Source: J054 sp963850255 (GTDB taxonomy: Bacteria; Pseudomonadota; Gammaproteobacteria; Steroidobacterales; GCA-2729495). From it: a stretch of 64,000 nucleotides of DNA. The stretch lies in the NCBI GenBank assembly GCA_963850255.1, contig CAWKLL010000016.1, positions 1 through 64,000 on the forward strand, given 5' to 3'. A model generated the notes under the pieces. That model saw only the letters and a list, made by a program, of their open reading frames with translations, did not search any database and was not told the DNA's origin. A program made the position numbers and the translations under genes. Of this stretch, positions 8,875 through 17,569 are shown in pieces (position 1 is the first letter of the stretch; each line of letters begins with the position of its first letter).

Positions 8875-10686
8875 ATGCAGCCCACGGATACCACCGATCC
8901 GGACTACTACCACAAGGTCGTCGATTGCCAGTTTGCCTGTCCGGCACACACCAACGTGCCGGGCTATATTCGCCTGATCGCCCAGGGTCGTTTCGACGAC
9001 GCCTACATGATGAACCGGCACTCCAATGTATTCCCGGGCATCCTTGGCCGCGTTTGTGATCGGCCCTGCGAACCTGCTTGTCGTCGTGATCGCGTGGAAG
9101 ACAAGCCGGTGGCCATTTGCCGGCTGAAACGCGTGGCTGCGGACTTGCGCGGCGATATCACGGATCGGCTGCCGCAGATTCCCGCGCAGAAAAACGGCAA
9201 GCGCGTGGCCATGATCGGTGCCGGCTGCGCCTCGCTGGCCGTGGCCAATGACCTGATGCCGCTGGGCTACGAAGTGGTGATTTACGAAGCCCTCGATCGC
9301 GCCGGTGGCCTGATGTGGACCAATATCCCGGCCTTTCGCCTGCCGCCGGCCATTCTGCAGGAAGAGATCGACATGATTGTCGATATGGGTGTCGATTTAC
9401 GCTTGAACACACCCGTGAACAGCATGCGTGAGCTGCTGGCAGAAAATTACGATGCAGTGTTTGTCGGCACCGGTGCGCCCAAGGGCAAGAACCTGGAGCT
9501 GCCGGGTCGTTACGAAGACCCGGATCACATCCATATTGGCATTCAGTGGCTGGAAAGCGTGGCATTCGAGCACATCGACAAGATCGGCAAGAAAGTCCTG
9601 ATTATCGGTGTGGGTAATACCGCCATGGACTGCTGCCGCACATCGCTGCGCCTGGGCGCCGACGACGTCAAGGTGATGGCACGCAAGCCGCGTGAGTTCT
9701 TCAAGGCTTCCGACTGGGAACTGGAAGACGCCGAAGAAGAGCACGTCGAGATTGTGGTGAATCGCTCACCCAAAGAATTTGTGCTGGAGAACGGCAAGCT
9801 GGTCGGCATGAATTTCGACCTGATGGAATACGACGTTGACGATAAAGGTCGCATCACCGAAACGCGCACCGTGGGCGAAGAATTTTTCCCCTGCGACGAC
9901 GTGGTGCTGGCCATTGGTCAGGACAATGCCTTCCCCTGGGTCGAACGTGACCTCGGCATCGAATTTGATAAATGGGAAGTACCCACCGTTAATGAGACGA
10001 CCTATGAGTCTTCTTTGCCGGGCGTTTTCTTTGGCGGCGATGCTGCCTTTGGACCGAAAAACATTATCTGGGCCGTGGAACACGGTCACCAGGCCGCCAT
10101 TTCCATTCACAAGTATTGCCAGGATGAGGACATTGCGCAGCGCTTGCCCGACGGCATGAACCTGCAAAGCACCAAGATGGGCATTCACGAATGGAGCTAT
10201 AGCAACGACTTTGATGGCTCGGAACGCCGGGTGGTGCCGCATGTGGGCCTGACGGAGCGTTTTCGCAAGCTCAACATCGAGGTGGAGCTGGGCTTCACTG
10301 CCGAGCAGGCCGCCGCCGAAGTCGAACGTTGTCTGAATTGCGACATTCAGACTGAGTTCACTGCCAAGCTTTGTATCGAGTGCGACGCCTGCATCGATAT
10401 ATGCCCCGTCGATTGTCTGACCATGACCCACAATGGTGACGAAGCGGACCTGCGCACGCGCCTGACGGCCCCGGCGGAAAACCTTGAGCAGGCGCTGTAT
10501 GTGTCAGCGCCGCTTCCGCAAACCGGCCGGGTGATGGTCAAGGACGAAGATCTGTGTGTGCATTGCGGCCTGTGTGCCGAGCGCTGCCCCACGGCGGCCT
10601 GGGATATGCAGCAGTTTCGCCTGCTGCATCCGCACGCCGACGATGAAGCCGAAGGCCGGCCGCTGGAACGTCGCTTCGGCACCTGA
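8875..10686 (+). CDS. GltD-like FAD/NAD(P) oxidoreductase subunit with extra C-terminal [4Fe-4S] ferredoxin domain
   Basis: Likely the electron-transfer subunit of the oxidoreductase formed with the next two genes. Seen in order: N-terminal Fe-S domain of GltD type (CQFACPAHTNVPGYI and CDRPCEPACRR); an FAD-binding Rossmann motif (MIGAGCASLAVANDL); a second dinucleotide motif IIGVGNTAMDCC; FFGGDAAFGPKNIIWAVEHG, typical of the FAD-linked C-terminus; a CLNC pair; then two clusters CIECDACIDICPVDC and CVHCGLCAERCP. Start chosen at 8875, with AAGGA about ten bases upstream. The layout suggests electrons pass between NAD(P)H, FAD and Fe-S centres to or from the 2-oxoacid oxidoreductase core. Some annotations would call it glutamate synthase small subunit, but no large subunit is present and the partner genes argue against that. 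Confidence 0.8.
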   Translation: MQPTDTTDPDYYHKVVDCQFACPAHTNVPGYIRLIAQGRFDDAYMMNRHSNVFPGILGRVCDRPCEPACRRDRVEDKPVAICRLKRVAADLRGDITDRLPQIPAQKNGKRVAMIGAGCASLAVANDLMPLGYEVVIYEALDRAGGLMWTNIPAFRLPPAILQEEIDMIVDMGVDLRLNTPVNSMRELLAENYDAVFVGTGAPKGKNLELPGRYEDPDHIHIGIQWLESVAFEHIDKIGKKVLIIGVGNTAMDCCRTSLRLGADDVKVMARKPREFFKASDWELEDAEEEHVEIVVNRSPKEFVLENGKLVGMNFDLMEYDVDDKGRITETRTVGEEFFPCDDVVLAIGQDNAFPWVERDLGIEFDKWEVPTVNETTYESSLPGVFFGGDAAFGPKNIIWAVEHGHQAAISIHKYCQDEDIAQRLPDGMNLQSTKMGIHEWSYSNDFDGSERRVVPHVGLTERFRKLNIEVELGFTAEQAAAEVERCLNCDIQTEFTAKLCIECDACIDICPVDCLTMTHNGDEADLRTRLTAPAENLEQALYVSAPLPQTGRVMVKDEDLCVHCGLCAERCPTAAWDMQQFRLLHPHADDEAEGRPLERRFGT

Positions 10687-10763
10687 ACCGGCGCGTCTTC
10701 AGACCAGCTTCGAGTAACACTGCCTCCACCCAAACCCTATATTCTTCAGCACAGAAACTTTTC

Positions 10764-12575
10764 ATGAGTACGGTACCCGCAACCAACGAATTCACCCTCA
10801 AGGTGGCCAACGTGAATGGCACCGGCTCGGCCAGCGCCAATGCCCTGCTGATGAAGACTTTCTTCCGCATGGGCATCCCGGTGGTCGGTAAGAATTACTT
10901 TCCATCAAATATCCAGGGCTTGCCCACCTGGTATGAAGTCCGCGTGAGTGCCCAGGGTTACCTGGCCCGAAGTGGTCGTATCGACCTGCTGGTAGCGATG
11001 AATGCCGAGACTTATCAGAAAGACCTGGCTGATGTGTCACCCGGCGGCTACCTGCTGTATGACTCCACCTGGCCACGCCACAAAAGTCTCAAGCGGGATG
11101 ACATCCAGATAATCGGCATTCCGCTGGCGCAAATGTGTAATGAGCATTTCAGCAATGCCCGTTCGCGCATCCTGATGAAAAACATGGCCTATGTGGGCGC
11201 GCTGGCGGCGTTGTTGAATCTCGACATGGCGGTTATCGAGGATTCTTTGCAAAAGAGTTTCGGTTCCAAGCCGCAGCTGATTGATGCCAACAAAATCGCC
11301 ATTGCCCTGGGCTTTGACTACGCCCGCGAACATTATCCTGATGGCCTGCCGTTTAAGGCCGAGACTTCTGACCAGGCCGACGGCAACATCATGATTGACG
11401 GCAATACGGCCACCGCACTCGGTTGCCTGTTTGCCGGCGCCACGGTCGGTGCCTGGTATCCCATCACGCCTTCGACTTCAGTGATGGATGCCTTCAAGAC
11501 ATTCTGCGCCCAGTATCGCGTTGATGAGGAAACCGGCCGCAACAACTACGCGATCATCCAGGCCGAGGATGAACTGGCCGCCATCGGTATGGTGCTGGGT
11601 GCCAACTGGAATGGCGCGCGCGCCTTTACACCCACCAGTGGCCCGGGTATTTCCTTGATGAGCGAATTTCTCGGCTATGCCTATTTCACCGAGATTCCGG
11701 CGGTACTGGTGAACGTCCAGCGCTGTGGCCCGTCCACGGGCATGCCCACGCGCACCCAGCAGGCCGACATCATGGCCTGCGCTTATGCCTCGCACGGCGA
11801 CACCCGCCATGTGTTGCTGTTTCCGTCGAACCCTGAAGAGTGTTTTTACCTGGCCGTGCAGGCCTACGACCTGGCCGAGCGATTACAGACGCCGGTGATC
11901 ATACTTACCGATCTCGATATCGGCATGAACGACTGGATGTGTCGCGATCTGAAGTGGGATGACAACTTCGAACCTGATCGCGGCAAGGTCTTGAGTGCCG
12001 AAGAGCTGGAGAAGGTCGAAAAGTTTCATCGCTATTTCGACGTTGACGGCGATGCCATTCCCTATCGCACGCTGCCCGGCGTACATCCCAAGGGCGCTTA
12101 CTTTACCCGCGGTTCCGGCCACAATATGTATGGTGCCTACACCGAAGATGCCGGCGAGTACCAGGAAGTGGTGGACCGTCTGCGGCGCAAGTGGGAAACG
12201 GCCAAGCGCTATGTGCCCGAGCCGGTCATTCAATACTCTGATTCACGCCGCAACGCGATTATTTCCATCGGCGGTTGCGACGACGCGGTGCAGGAAGCTC
12301 GCGACCAGCTGGCCGGCCAGGGAGTCGCCACCAATTATCTGCGTGTGCTGGCCTTTCCGTTTAATCAGCAGGTACAGGAATTTCTCGACAATAACGACCG
12401 CATTTACGTGGTTGAGCAAAATCGCGATGCCCAGCTGCGCAGCCTGCTGCTGCTGGAAACCGATGTTGAACAGAACAAATTGATACCGGTATTGCACTAC
12501 AACGGCCTGCCCATTAGCGCGGTGGCCATTGTTGATGCCATCAACCAGGACCTCGCCCGGGGACAAGCGGCATGA
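10764..12575 (+). CDS. korA: 2-oxoacid:acceptor oxidoreductase alpha subunit (fused gamma-alpha, KorA type)
   Basis: Alpha subunit of a thiamine-diphosphate 2-oxoacid oxidoreductase, which interconverts a 2-oxoacid plus CoA with acyl-CoA, CO2 and reduced carrier. Seen: residues about 10-190 form the gamma domain (NGTGSASANALLMKTFFRMG, then YEVRVSAQGYLARSGRIDLLVAMN in two parts); the PYR domain begins near residue 210 with WYPITPSTSVMDAF and TPTSGPGISLMSEFLGYA; a domain II follows to the end. The fused gamma-alpha form of 603 residues is that of KorA proteins acting on 2-oxoglutarate or mixed oxoacids. It overlaps the beta-subunit start by four bases (ATGA), showing translational coupling. The exact substrate (2-oxoglutarate, pyruvate or branched) cannot be read from sequence alone. 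Confidence 0.9.
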   Translation: MSTVPATNEFTLKVANVNGTGSASANALLMKTFFRMGIPVVGKNYFPSNIQGLPTWYEVRVSAQGYLARSGRIDLLVAMNAETYQKDLADVSPGGYLLYDSTWPRHKSLKRDDIQIIGIPLAQMCNEHFSNARSRILMKNMAYVGALAALLNLDMAVIEDSLQKSFGSKPQLIDANKIAIALGFDYAREHYPDGLPFKAETSDQADGNIMIDGNTATALGCLFAGATVGAWYPITPSTSVMDAFKTFCAQYRVDEETGRNNYAIIQAEDELAAIGMVLGANWNGARAFTPTSGPGISLMSEFLGYAYFTEIPAVLVNVQRCGPSTGMPTRTQQADIMACAYASHGDTRHVLLFPSNPEECFYLAVQAYDLAERLQTPVIILTDLDIGMNDWMCRDLKWDDNFEPDRGKVLSAEELEKVEKFHRYFDVDGDAIPYRTLPGVHPKGAYFTRGSGHNMYGAYTEDAGEYQEVVDRLRRKWETAKRYVPEPVIQYSDSRRNAIISIGGCDDAVQEARDQLAGQGVATNYLRVLAFPFNQQVQEFLDNNDRIYVVEQNRDAQLRSLLLLETDVEQNKLIPVLHYNGLPISAVAIVDAINQDLARGQAA

Positions 12576-13627
12576 GTTACATAGATCGACCAAAAATTAT
12601 TCACCCGCGGCTGCCCAGGAATGACCTTGGCCTGACGGTGCGCGACTATGAAGGCGGCATGTCGACCTTGTGTGCCGGCTGCGGTCACGATTCCATCACC
12701 GGCGCGCTGGTACAGGCAGCCTTCGAGCTGAGTATTCCGCCCCATCGTGTAGCCAAGCTCAGCGGTATCGGCTGTTCGTCGAAAACGCCTGCCTACTTTA
12801 TGAACCAGTCGCATGGCTTTAACTCGGTGCATGGGCGCATGCCGTCCGTGGCCACGGGCGCCAATGCGGCCAATCGCGATCTGGTTTACATCGGCGTATC
12901 CGGTGACGGCGACAGCCTGTCTATTGGTCTGGGCCAGTTTGCGCATGCGGTGCGGCGCAATCTCAATATGCTCTATGTGATAGAAAACAATGGTGTATAT
13001 GGCCTGACCAAGGGCCAGTTTTCAGCCTCGGCCGATGTCGGCAGCAAGGCGAAAAAGGGCGAAGAGAACCTGCAGTCGCCCATTGATCCCTGTCTCGCCG
13101 TACTGGCCATGGGCAGTACTTTTGTGGCGCGCAGTTTTTCCGGCGACAAGCAGCAGCTGGTGCCACTGATCAAGGCGGGCCTTAGTCATCGCGGCTTCGC
13201 CATGATCGACGTGATATCGCCCTGTGTGACTTTTAACGACCACGAGGGCTCCACCAAGAGCTATAACTTCACGCGCCAGCATTATCATCCGGCCATTCAT
13301 GCCGATTTTGTGCCGCCGTCGAAGGAAATACGTGCCGAGTACGAGGCCGGCTCTGCCATGCCCGTGCAGCTGCATGACGGCGGCCAGATCGTGTTGCGCA
13401 AGATTGACGAAGATCATGACCCCACCAATCGCGCGGCTGCCATGGCGTATCTGCAGAAGCACCAGGCGGCGGGCGAAATCGTAACCGGCCTGCTGTATAT
13501 CAATGAGCAGGAGCCCACCATGCACGAGATCGGCAATACCGTGGATGGCGCGCTGGCCAGCGTAGATTTTGACAAGCTTTGTCCGGGCCAGGACAAACTG
13601 CAGCAGTTGCAGGAGCGCTTCCGCTAG
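12572..13627 (+). CDS. korB: 2-oxoacid:ferredoxin oxidoreductase beta subunit (KorB type)
   Basis: Carries the thiamine diphosphate and a [4Fe-4S] cluster of the two-subunit enzyme. Seen: STLCAGCGHDSITGAL with a CxxC pair; GIGCSSKTP; the ThDP/Mg motif GDGDSLSIGLGQFAHAVRRN followed by VIENNGVYGLTKGQ; and ISPCVTFNDHEG, giving the later cluster Cys. At 351 residues it has the usual length. ATGA overlap with the alpha gene. Together with the upstream GltD-like subunit this forms a three-gene unit; the third subunit replaces or supplements free ferredoxin. Confidence 0.92.
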   Translation: MSYIDRPKIIHPRLPRNDLGLTVRDYEGGMSTLCAGCGHDSITGALVQAAFELSIPPHRVAKLSGIGCSSKTPAYFMNQSHGFNSVHGRMPSVATGANAANRDLVYIGVSGDGDSLSIGLGQFAHAVRRNLNMLYVIENNGVYGLTKGQFSASADVGSKAKKGEENLQSPIDPCLAVLAMGSTFVARSFSGDKQQLVPLIKAGLSHRGFAMIDVISPCVTFNDHEGSTKSYNFTRQHYHPAIHADFVPPSKEIRAEYEAGSAMPVQLHDGGQIVLRKIDEDHDPTNRAAAMAYLQKHQAAGEIVTGLLYINEQEPTMHEIGNTVDGALASVDFDKLCPGQDKLQQLQERFR

Positions 13628-13658
13628 CTGCGGCCAGGCGGCCGCAGGGCTTATCGGC

Positions 13659-13979
13659 ATGATTGTTACCACCACGCCGGAAATATCCGGGCGGCAGATT
13701 CGCGAATACCTGGGCATCGTCACGGGTGAGGCCATCATGGGCGCCAACGTGTTTCGCGATATGTTCGCGGGCTTGCGCGATATTGTCGGCGGTCGCTCGG
13801 CAGCCTACGAAAAAGAACTGCGGCGTGCCCGCGAGATCGCCATGCAGGAACTCGAGAGCAGTGCCCGCGAGCTGGGCGCCGATGCGGTTGTCGGCGTCGA
13901 TCTGGATTACGAAGTACTCGGTGAGCAGAACGGCATGCTGATGGTGAGTATCAGCGGTACCGCCGTTCGCCTGTCTTAA
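13659..13979 (+). CDS. YbjQ/UPF0145 family protein
   Basis: A 106-residue cytoplasmic protein. Seen: IREYLGIVTGEAIMGANVFRD in two parts, then a helical segment, then ELGADAVVGVDLDYEV and a strand ending MVSISGTAVRL. This is the YbjQ (heavy-metal-binding-like, UPF0145) fold, which forms pentamers; its function is not established. Start chosen at the ATG at 13659, because the residues before it have no homology. It lies 31 bases after korB and 11 before the dienelactone hydrolase, all on one strand, but a functional tie is not obvious. Confidence 0.85.
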   Translation: MIVTTTPEISGRQIREYLGIVTGEAIMGANVFRDMFAGLRDIVGGRSAAYEKELRRAREIAMQELESSARELGADAVVGVDLDYEVLGEQNGMLMVSISGTAVRLS

Positions 13980-13990
13980 GGAGAGTCATC

Positions 13991-14824
13991 ATGCGCAAGG
14001 TTTTTCTAGTCATTCTGCTGCTCGTCAGCGCGAATTTTTCCCTGGCCGAAGACATCGTTACGGCGACGGCGCATGTGCATGCGACGGATAAGCCTGAGGC
14101 CACGCCGATGGCGAGTATGGCGCCCCGCCAGCCGGTGACGGGCGGCCCGGTAACTTACGCCGAGCTTGCCGGCGGTGCGGTCACCGGCTACCTGGCCAGG
14201 CCCGTGGATGCGCCGGCCAATGTGCCGGCGCTGATCGTGATTCACGAGTGGTGGGGATTGAATGACAACATTCGCCAGGTGACGGAGCGCCTGGCCGGTG
14301 AAGGTTACGTGGCGCTGGCCGTCGACTTGTACGGTGGTGAAGCCGCAGCTACGCCAAAACAGGCGATGCAGAAAATGCAGGGCCTGATGGGCAACATCGA
14401 AGCGGCCAATGACAATCTGCGTGCGGCCTTCGCGTTCCTGGAGAACGAGCAGGGCGCGCCGCGCATTGGCGTAGTGGGCTGGTGTCTGGGTGGGCAGTGG
14501 TCGTTACGTACGGCTTTGTTGTTGCCCGAGCAAATTGATGCGGCGGTGATTTATTACGGTTCGTTGAATACGGATCCAGAGGCGCTGGCGACTTTGCAGA
14601 TGCCGGTGATGGGGAATTTCGCAGAGAACGATCCGCTGATTCCGCTGGATTCGGTTGAGGCGTTGCGGAGTACTTTGGCGAGCCTGGGGAAGGTCGTGGA
14701 TGTGAAGGTTTATGCCGGCGCCAAGCATGCTTTTTCTAATCCTTCCGGGACTGCTTATGATGCGGAAGCGGCGGCGGATGCCTGGGTTAGGACTACGGGG
14801 TTTTTTGCGGAGTACTTGCAGTAG
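13991..14824 (+). CDS. Secreted dienelactone hydrolase-family protein
   Basis: Seen: a signal peptide (MRKVFLVILLLVSANFSLA), a linker of about 30 residues, then an alpha/beta hydrolase domain. It has ALIVIHEWWGLNDNI (the conserved Glu region), nucleophile Cys in VGWCLGGQW, the acid in AENDPLIP and the catalytic His in AKHAFSNPSG. This Cys-Asp-His triad is that of dienelactone hydrolase, which opens lactones in aromatic breakdown. Exported members are common and of unknown substrate. ATG at 13991 has AAGGAGAG upstream. The 3' end runs straight into the tandem hairpin array. Confidence 0.85.
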   Translation: MRKVFLVILLLVSANFSLAEDIVTATAHVHATDKPEATPMASMAPRQPVTGGPVTYAELAGGAVTGYLARPVDAPANVPALIVIHEWWGLNDNIRQVTERLAGEGYVALAVDLYGGEAAATPKQAMQKMQGLMGNIEAANDNLRAAFAFLENEQGAPRIGVVGWCLGGQWSLRTALLLPEQIDAAVIYYGSLNTDPEALATLQMPVMGNFAENDPLIPLDSVEALRSTLASLGKVVDVKVYAGAKHAFSNPSGTAYDAEAAADAWVRTTGFFAEYLQ

Positions 14825-14833
14825 GTTTTTTTG

Positions 14834-15389
14834 GGTGGTGCCGGGCCCTGCTGGCGATATTCCACCTTGCTCCTGTGGAAAAGTCGCGGCGGTGAAATCT
14901 CGCCATCAGGGCCTTGAGGGCATCAGGGTTGTTGGGTGCGGGTTTTGGGGTGGTGCCGGGCCCTGCTGGCGATATCCCGCCTTACTCCTGACAAAAGTCG
15001 CGGCGGCGGAATCTCGCCATCAGGGCCTTTAGGGCATCAGGGTTATTGGGTGCGGATTTTTGAGGTGGTGCCGGGCCCTGCTGGCGATATTCCTCCTTCA
15101 CTCCTGGAAAAAGTCGCGGCGGCGGAATCTCGCCATCAGGGCCTTGAGGGCATCAGGGTTATTGGGTGCGGGTTTTTGGGGTGGTGCCGGGCCCTGCTGG
15201 CGATATTCCACCTTCACTCCTGAAAAAAGTCGCTGCGGCGGAATCTCGCCATCAGGGCCTTGAGATTTCGATGGCCTTGAAAGGGTGGCGTTTTTTTTGA
15301 ATTCGTTGCGGTGGTGCGGGGCCCTGCTGGCGATATTCCACCTTGCTCCTGTTTAAAAGTCGCGGCGGCGAAATCTCGCCATCAGGGCC
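14834..15389 (+). repeat. Tandem array of five hairpin-forming repeats (about 115-base period)
   Basis: Five copies of an 80-base unit start at about 14834, 14949, 15064, 15180 and 15310, and end at 14913, 15027, 15143, 15259 and 15389. Each begins GGTGGTGC.GGGCCCTGCTGG and ends CTCGCCATCAGGGCC. Within a unit the two ends are inverted repeats: in copy 1, 14844-14866 pairs with 14891-14913 (20 of 23 positions), leaving a 24-base loop rich in CTCCTG and AAAAGTCGCGGC. Linkers of 35-50 bases carry GGGCATCAGGGTT (copies 1 to 3). In copy 2 an A-T pair of copy 1 is replaced by G-C, which supports a real stem. The array fills the gap between two convergent genes. A sister array lies at 29606-30088. 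Confidence 0.9.
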
Positions 15390-15452
15390 GTGGGGGTGTC
15401 GTGGCCTTGAGCGGTTAGCGGTTCTTTATCGATACGTGGTGCTTTGATCCGG

Positions 15453-16079
15453 TTATTTTTTGCCGTGTTCTTCGATGAATTCGTCGAAACCGGACTTGGT
15501 GTTTTTTTCGTAGAGTTTTTGCATGTAGAGGATGGGTGACTGGGGTGATTCGGCCCAGGTGATCAGGCGCCAGCCTTCGGGTTTTTTGCGGAAGATGGCG
15601 CTGGCGCGGGTGTCGCTGCCGATGGGTTTGGGCATGAATTTCATTTTGGTGTCGAAGCGGATCCAGAAGGTGGCGAAGGCGAGTTCCGGTGACAGCAGGC
15701 GGGCCTGGACGCTGTCGAAGCGCATGCGGATGGCTTCGGTGGAGCTGGGGCCTTTGGGGCTCCAGTAGTCTTTGACCTGGTCCCAGCCGATGCGCCATTC
15801 GTCCTGTTCTTCGGCCAGGTAGAAGGGTTCGGGATCGTCTTTATCCCATAGCTCGATGAGTCCGGACGGCTTTTGTGCGTCCCAAAGGGCTTCGTAGTCG
15901 TTGAGTACGGCGTCGATTTCTGCTGTGAGTTGCTGGTCCATGGCGACGGGGAGCTCCTTGAGTTGGTTGTGGGCAGCAGCGAAGGTCTGGCTGGCCACTA
16001 GCAGGCCTAGCAGCGCGAGCAGCCAGCTGCCGCGGGTTGATTGGATCGTGCGTCGGGGCAAGAAGATTGGCTGGTCCAT
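15453..16079 (-). CDS. Secreted or membrane-anchored NTF2-like (SnoaL/DUF4440-type) protein
   Basis: Start at 16079 (GGAG is about ten bases upstream) gives 208 residues. Seen: a basic start, a hydrophobic signal segment SWLLALLGLLVASQTFAAA, then an alpha+beta domain. It has a helix with EIDAVLNDYEALWDAQ, WDKDDPEPFYL, a strand with MRFDSVQARLLSPELAFATFW and SAIFRKKPEGWRLITWAES. This pattern is the NTF2-like fold, whose members bind small ligands or act as simple enzymes. Nothing in the sequence reveals a substrate. It is convergent with the dienelactone hydrolase across the repeat array. Confidence 0.7.
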   Translation of the reverse strand: MDQPIFLPRRTIQSTRGSWLLALLGLLVASQTFAAAHNQLKELPVAMDQQLTAEIDAVLNDYEALWDAQKPSGLIELWDKDDPEPFYLAEEQDEWRIGWDQVKDYWSPKGPSSTEAIRMRFDSVQARLLSPELAFATFWIRFDTKMKFMPKPIGSDTRASAIFRKKPEGWRLITWAESPQSPILYMQKLYEKNTKSGFDEFIEEHGKK

Positions 16080-16279
16080 GCTGTCTGACTCCAGGGTCGG
16101 TGTCGTCGGGGCTGATTTTTCTACATGGCAAACTAGCATAGCTATCCGTTGGCACGGATCAGGCAGGGGTTTCTTACCGCGGTACGGCAGTCAGGTCGCT
16201 TTGCTCCGGATTGCGTTGCCGCATGAAATAGCCGGCGCTGATCACAGCTCGTCCCTGGCGTGATATATCGGCGGTGTGC

Positions 16280-16966
16280 TCAGTCGCTGACGGACTGCAG
16301 ATAGTCGAAGCCGCCTTCCTTGATATAGAGGTGACAGCCATTCTGGCTATGCAGGCTATGTTCATAGCCGACCGGCAGACGCAGCCAGTGACCCGGTCCG
16401 TAGCACCCGCTTGCATCTTCGAGTTCGCCGTCGAGCACCAGGATTTCTGCGCCTTTGGCATAGCTGCGCGCGATTCCGGCGGCACCTGCAGGCCATTGCT
16501 CCAGTCGGCTGTGGTCGGAGAAACCCGACTGTTGATAGAGCGATTTGCTTTGCAGGCCCGGGTGCTTCGAAGTCTCCCAGTTCAGCGCTTCTGTTTGCAG
16601 TGTCAGGTGCTGCCGTTGCCGTCCCGGGTATTGGCGTAGCTTGACAAAGATAAGGCAGCCGTCTTGCGAAAATGGCGCATGCCGAAAACCTTCCGGATTT
16701 AGCAGGTAGCTACCGCGCGGCCAGTCACCATGTTCGTCGGAAAACACGCCCTCGATTACCAGGATTTCCTCGCCGTCCGGGTGGTCATGGGCGGGAAAAC
16801 TGGCGCCGGGTTCGTAACGAACCAGCGAGGTGACCTGGCCAGCTTCGGCGGGTCCTACCCGATGCAGGCGCTTGCGCCAGACCGTTCCGCTGGGGCTGGC
16901 GGTCCAGTCGAGCTCCGCGCTGTCGATGGATACGCGTAGTGCAAGATCGCCGTTCAGCGACGCCAT
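16280..16966 (-). CDS. Double-cupin protein of the ChrR-cupin type
   Basis: Seen: two cupin halves in 228 residues. The first has GASFPAHDHPDGEEILVIEGVFSD in two parts, with metal-type residues H-x-H and E and a later His in GFRHAPFS. The second has GAEILVLDGELEDASG and PVGYEHSLHSQNG. The first half matches the cupin of anti-sigma factor ChrR, but the zinc-binding anti-sigma N-terminal domain is absent and no sigma factor is adjacent. It may be a free-standing metal cupin in oxidative or aldehyde stress; this is inference. The stop lies six bases after the start region of its own upstream neighbour's end, so the two are probably one transcript. Confidence 0.75.
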   Translation of the reverse strand: MASLNGDLALRVSIDSAELDWTASPSGTVWRKRLHRVGPAEAGQVTSLVRYEPGASFPAHDHPDGEEILVIEGVFSDEHGDWPRGSYLLNPEGFRHAPFSQDGCLIFVKLRQYPGRQRQHLTLQTEALNWETSKHPGLQSKSLYQQSGFSDHSRLEQWPAGAAGIARSYAKGAEILVLDGELEDASGCYGPGHWLRLPVGYEHSLHSQNGCHLYIKEGGFDYLQSVSD

Positions 16967-16971
16967 CGGCG

Positions 16972-17451
16972 CTACTCGGGCGCGGGCGGACAGTCGAACC
17001 AGACATTCAGCGGAGTGCGAATGGTGAGACTGGTGGCGCCTTCCGTCGCTCTGCAGCTGAGCGTGGCAAAGGCCTGTGCTTGTTCGGTCAGCAACCGCGG
17101 TCCGGCAACTTCGCAGCGCGCCGCTTCGCGCAGGCCGTCCAATTGCTGAGCCGGCACGCTTAGCACCACGGCCTGTGGCGAGCTATTCAGCGGGCTGAAC
17201 AACGCTTCGTCAGCAATCGAAATAAACAGCTCTGCGGCCGCGGCCTCGCCGGGGCAGAGAAAATCGACCAGCAATTCAAAGCGCACCGGCGCCTTGCTTG
17301 CGGCTGCGGTAATCGGCCCATAGCCAGGTTCTTTCAATGTCTGCGAAAGATTCAGCTGCGGGAGTGCGGGTTCGGCTGGCACGCTGTGCTCGGTGGCGCC
17401 GAGCCACAGGGGCAGGCAGGTCAGAATGCAGACGAGGATTTTGGCGGGCAT
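16972..17451 (-). CDS. Secreted protein of unknown function
   Basis: Not recognised. Seen: 159 residues with a signal peptide (MPAKILVCILTCLPLWLGATE), then a mostly beta domain with three to four Cys (FLCPGEAA, EAARCEVAG, TLSCRATEG, WFDCPPAPE) that could form disulfides outside the cytoplasm. It ends five bases before the cupin gene starts, suggesting co-transcription. Confidence 0.65.
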   Translation of the reverse strand: MPAKILVCILTCLPLWLGATEHSVPAEPALPQLNLSQTLKEPGYGPITAAASKAPVRFELLVDFLCPGEAAAAELFISIADEALFSPLNSSPQAVVLSVPAQQLDGLREAARCEVAGPRLLTEQAQAFATLSCRATEGATSLTIRTPLNVWFDCPPAPE

Positions 17452-17524
17452 GGCGGACTTTGATTGTGCTAAGCGGCAAATTCTAACCCCGCCGGGGCGG
17501 ACTCGCCTGCTGCAAATAGAAGAA

Positions 17525-17569
17525 GGGGCCGCATGGCCGGGAGAATCCCGAGATGACCCTGCGGCCCCC
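17525..17569 (-). terminator. Nested hairpin, likely terminator of the small periplasmic protein gene
   Basis: GGGGCCGCA at 17525 pairs with TGCGGCCCC ending at 17568, and the loop itself holds CGGGAGAATCCCG. On the minus strand the stem is followed by a T-rich run (TTCTTCTATTT). Two further hairpins lie upstream in minus-strand sense, at about 17579-17607 (GCGGGA/TCCCGC) and 17612-17627 (GGCGG/CCGCC). Confidence 0.55.

Noticed and set aside
14712..15263. Open frames reading WCRALLAIF-type repeats
   Set aside because: They arise from translation of the tandem hairpin array. The DNA repeat explains them, copies drift between frames, and no ribosome site is evident.
14834..15389. CRISPR array
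   Set aside because: Repeats of 80 bases with conserved linkers rather than short repeats with unique spacers; no cas genes.
16141..16160. TGGCAC word resembling a sigma54 -24 element
   Set aside because: The -12 part (TTGCW) is not at the required spacing, so no sigma54 promoter is claimed.
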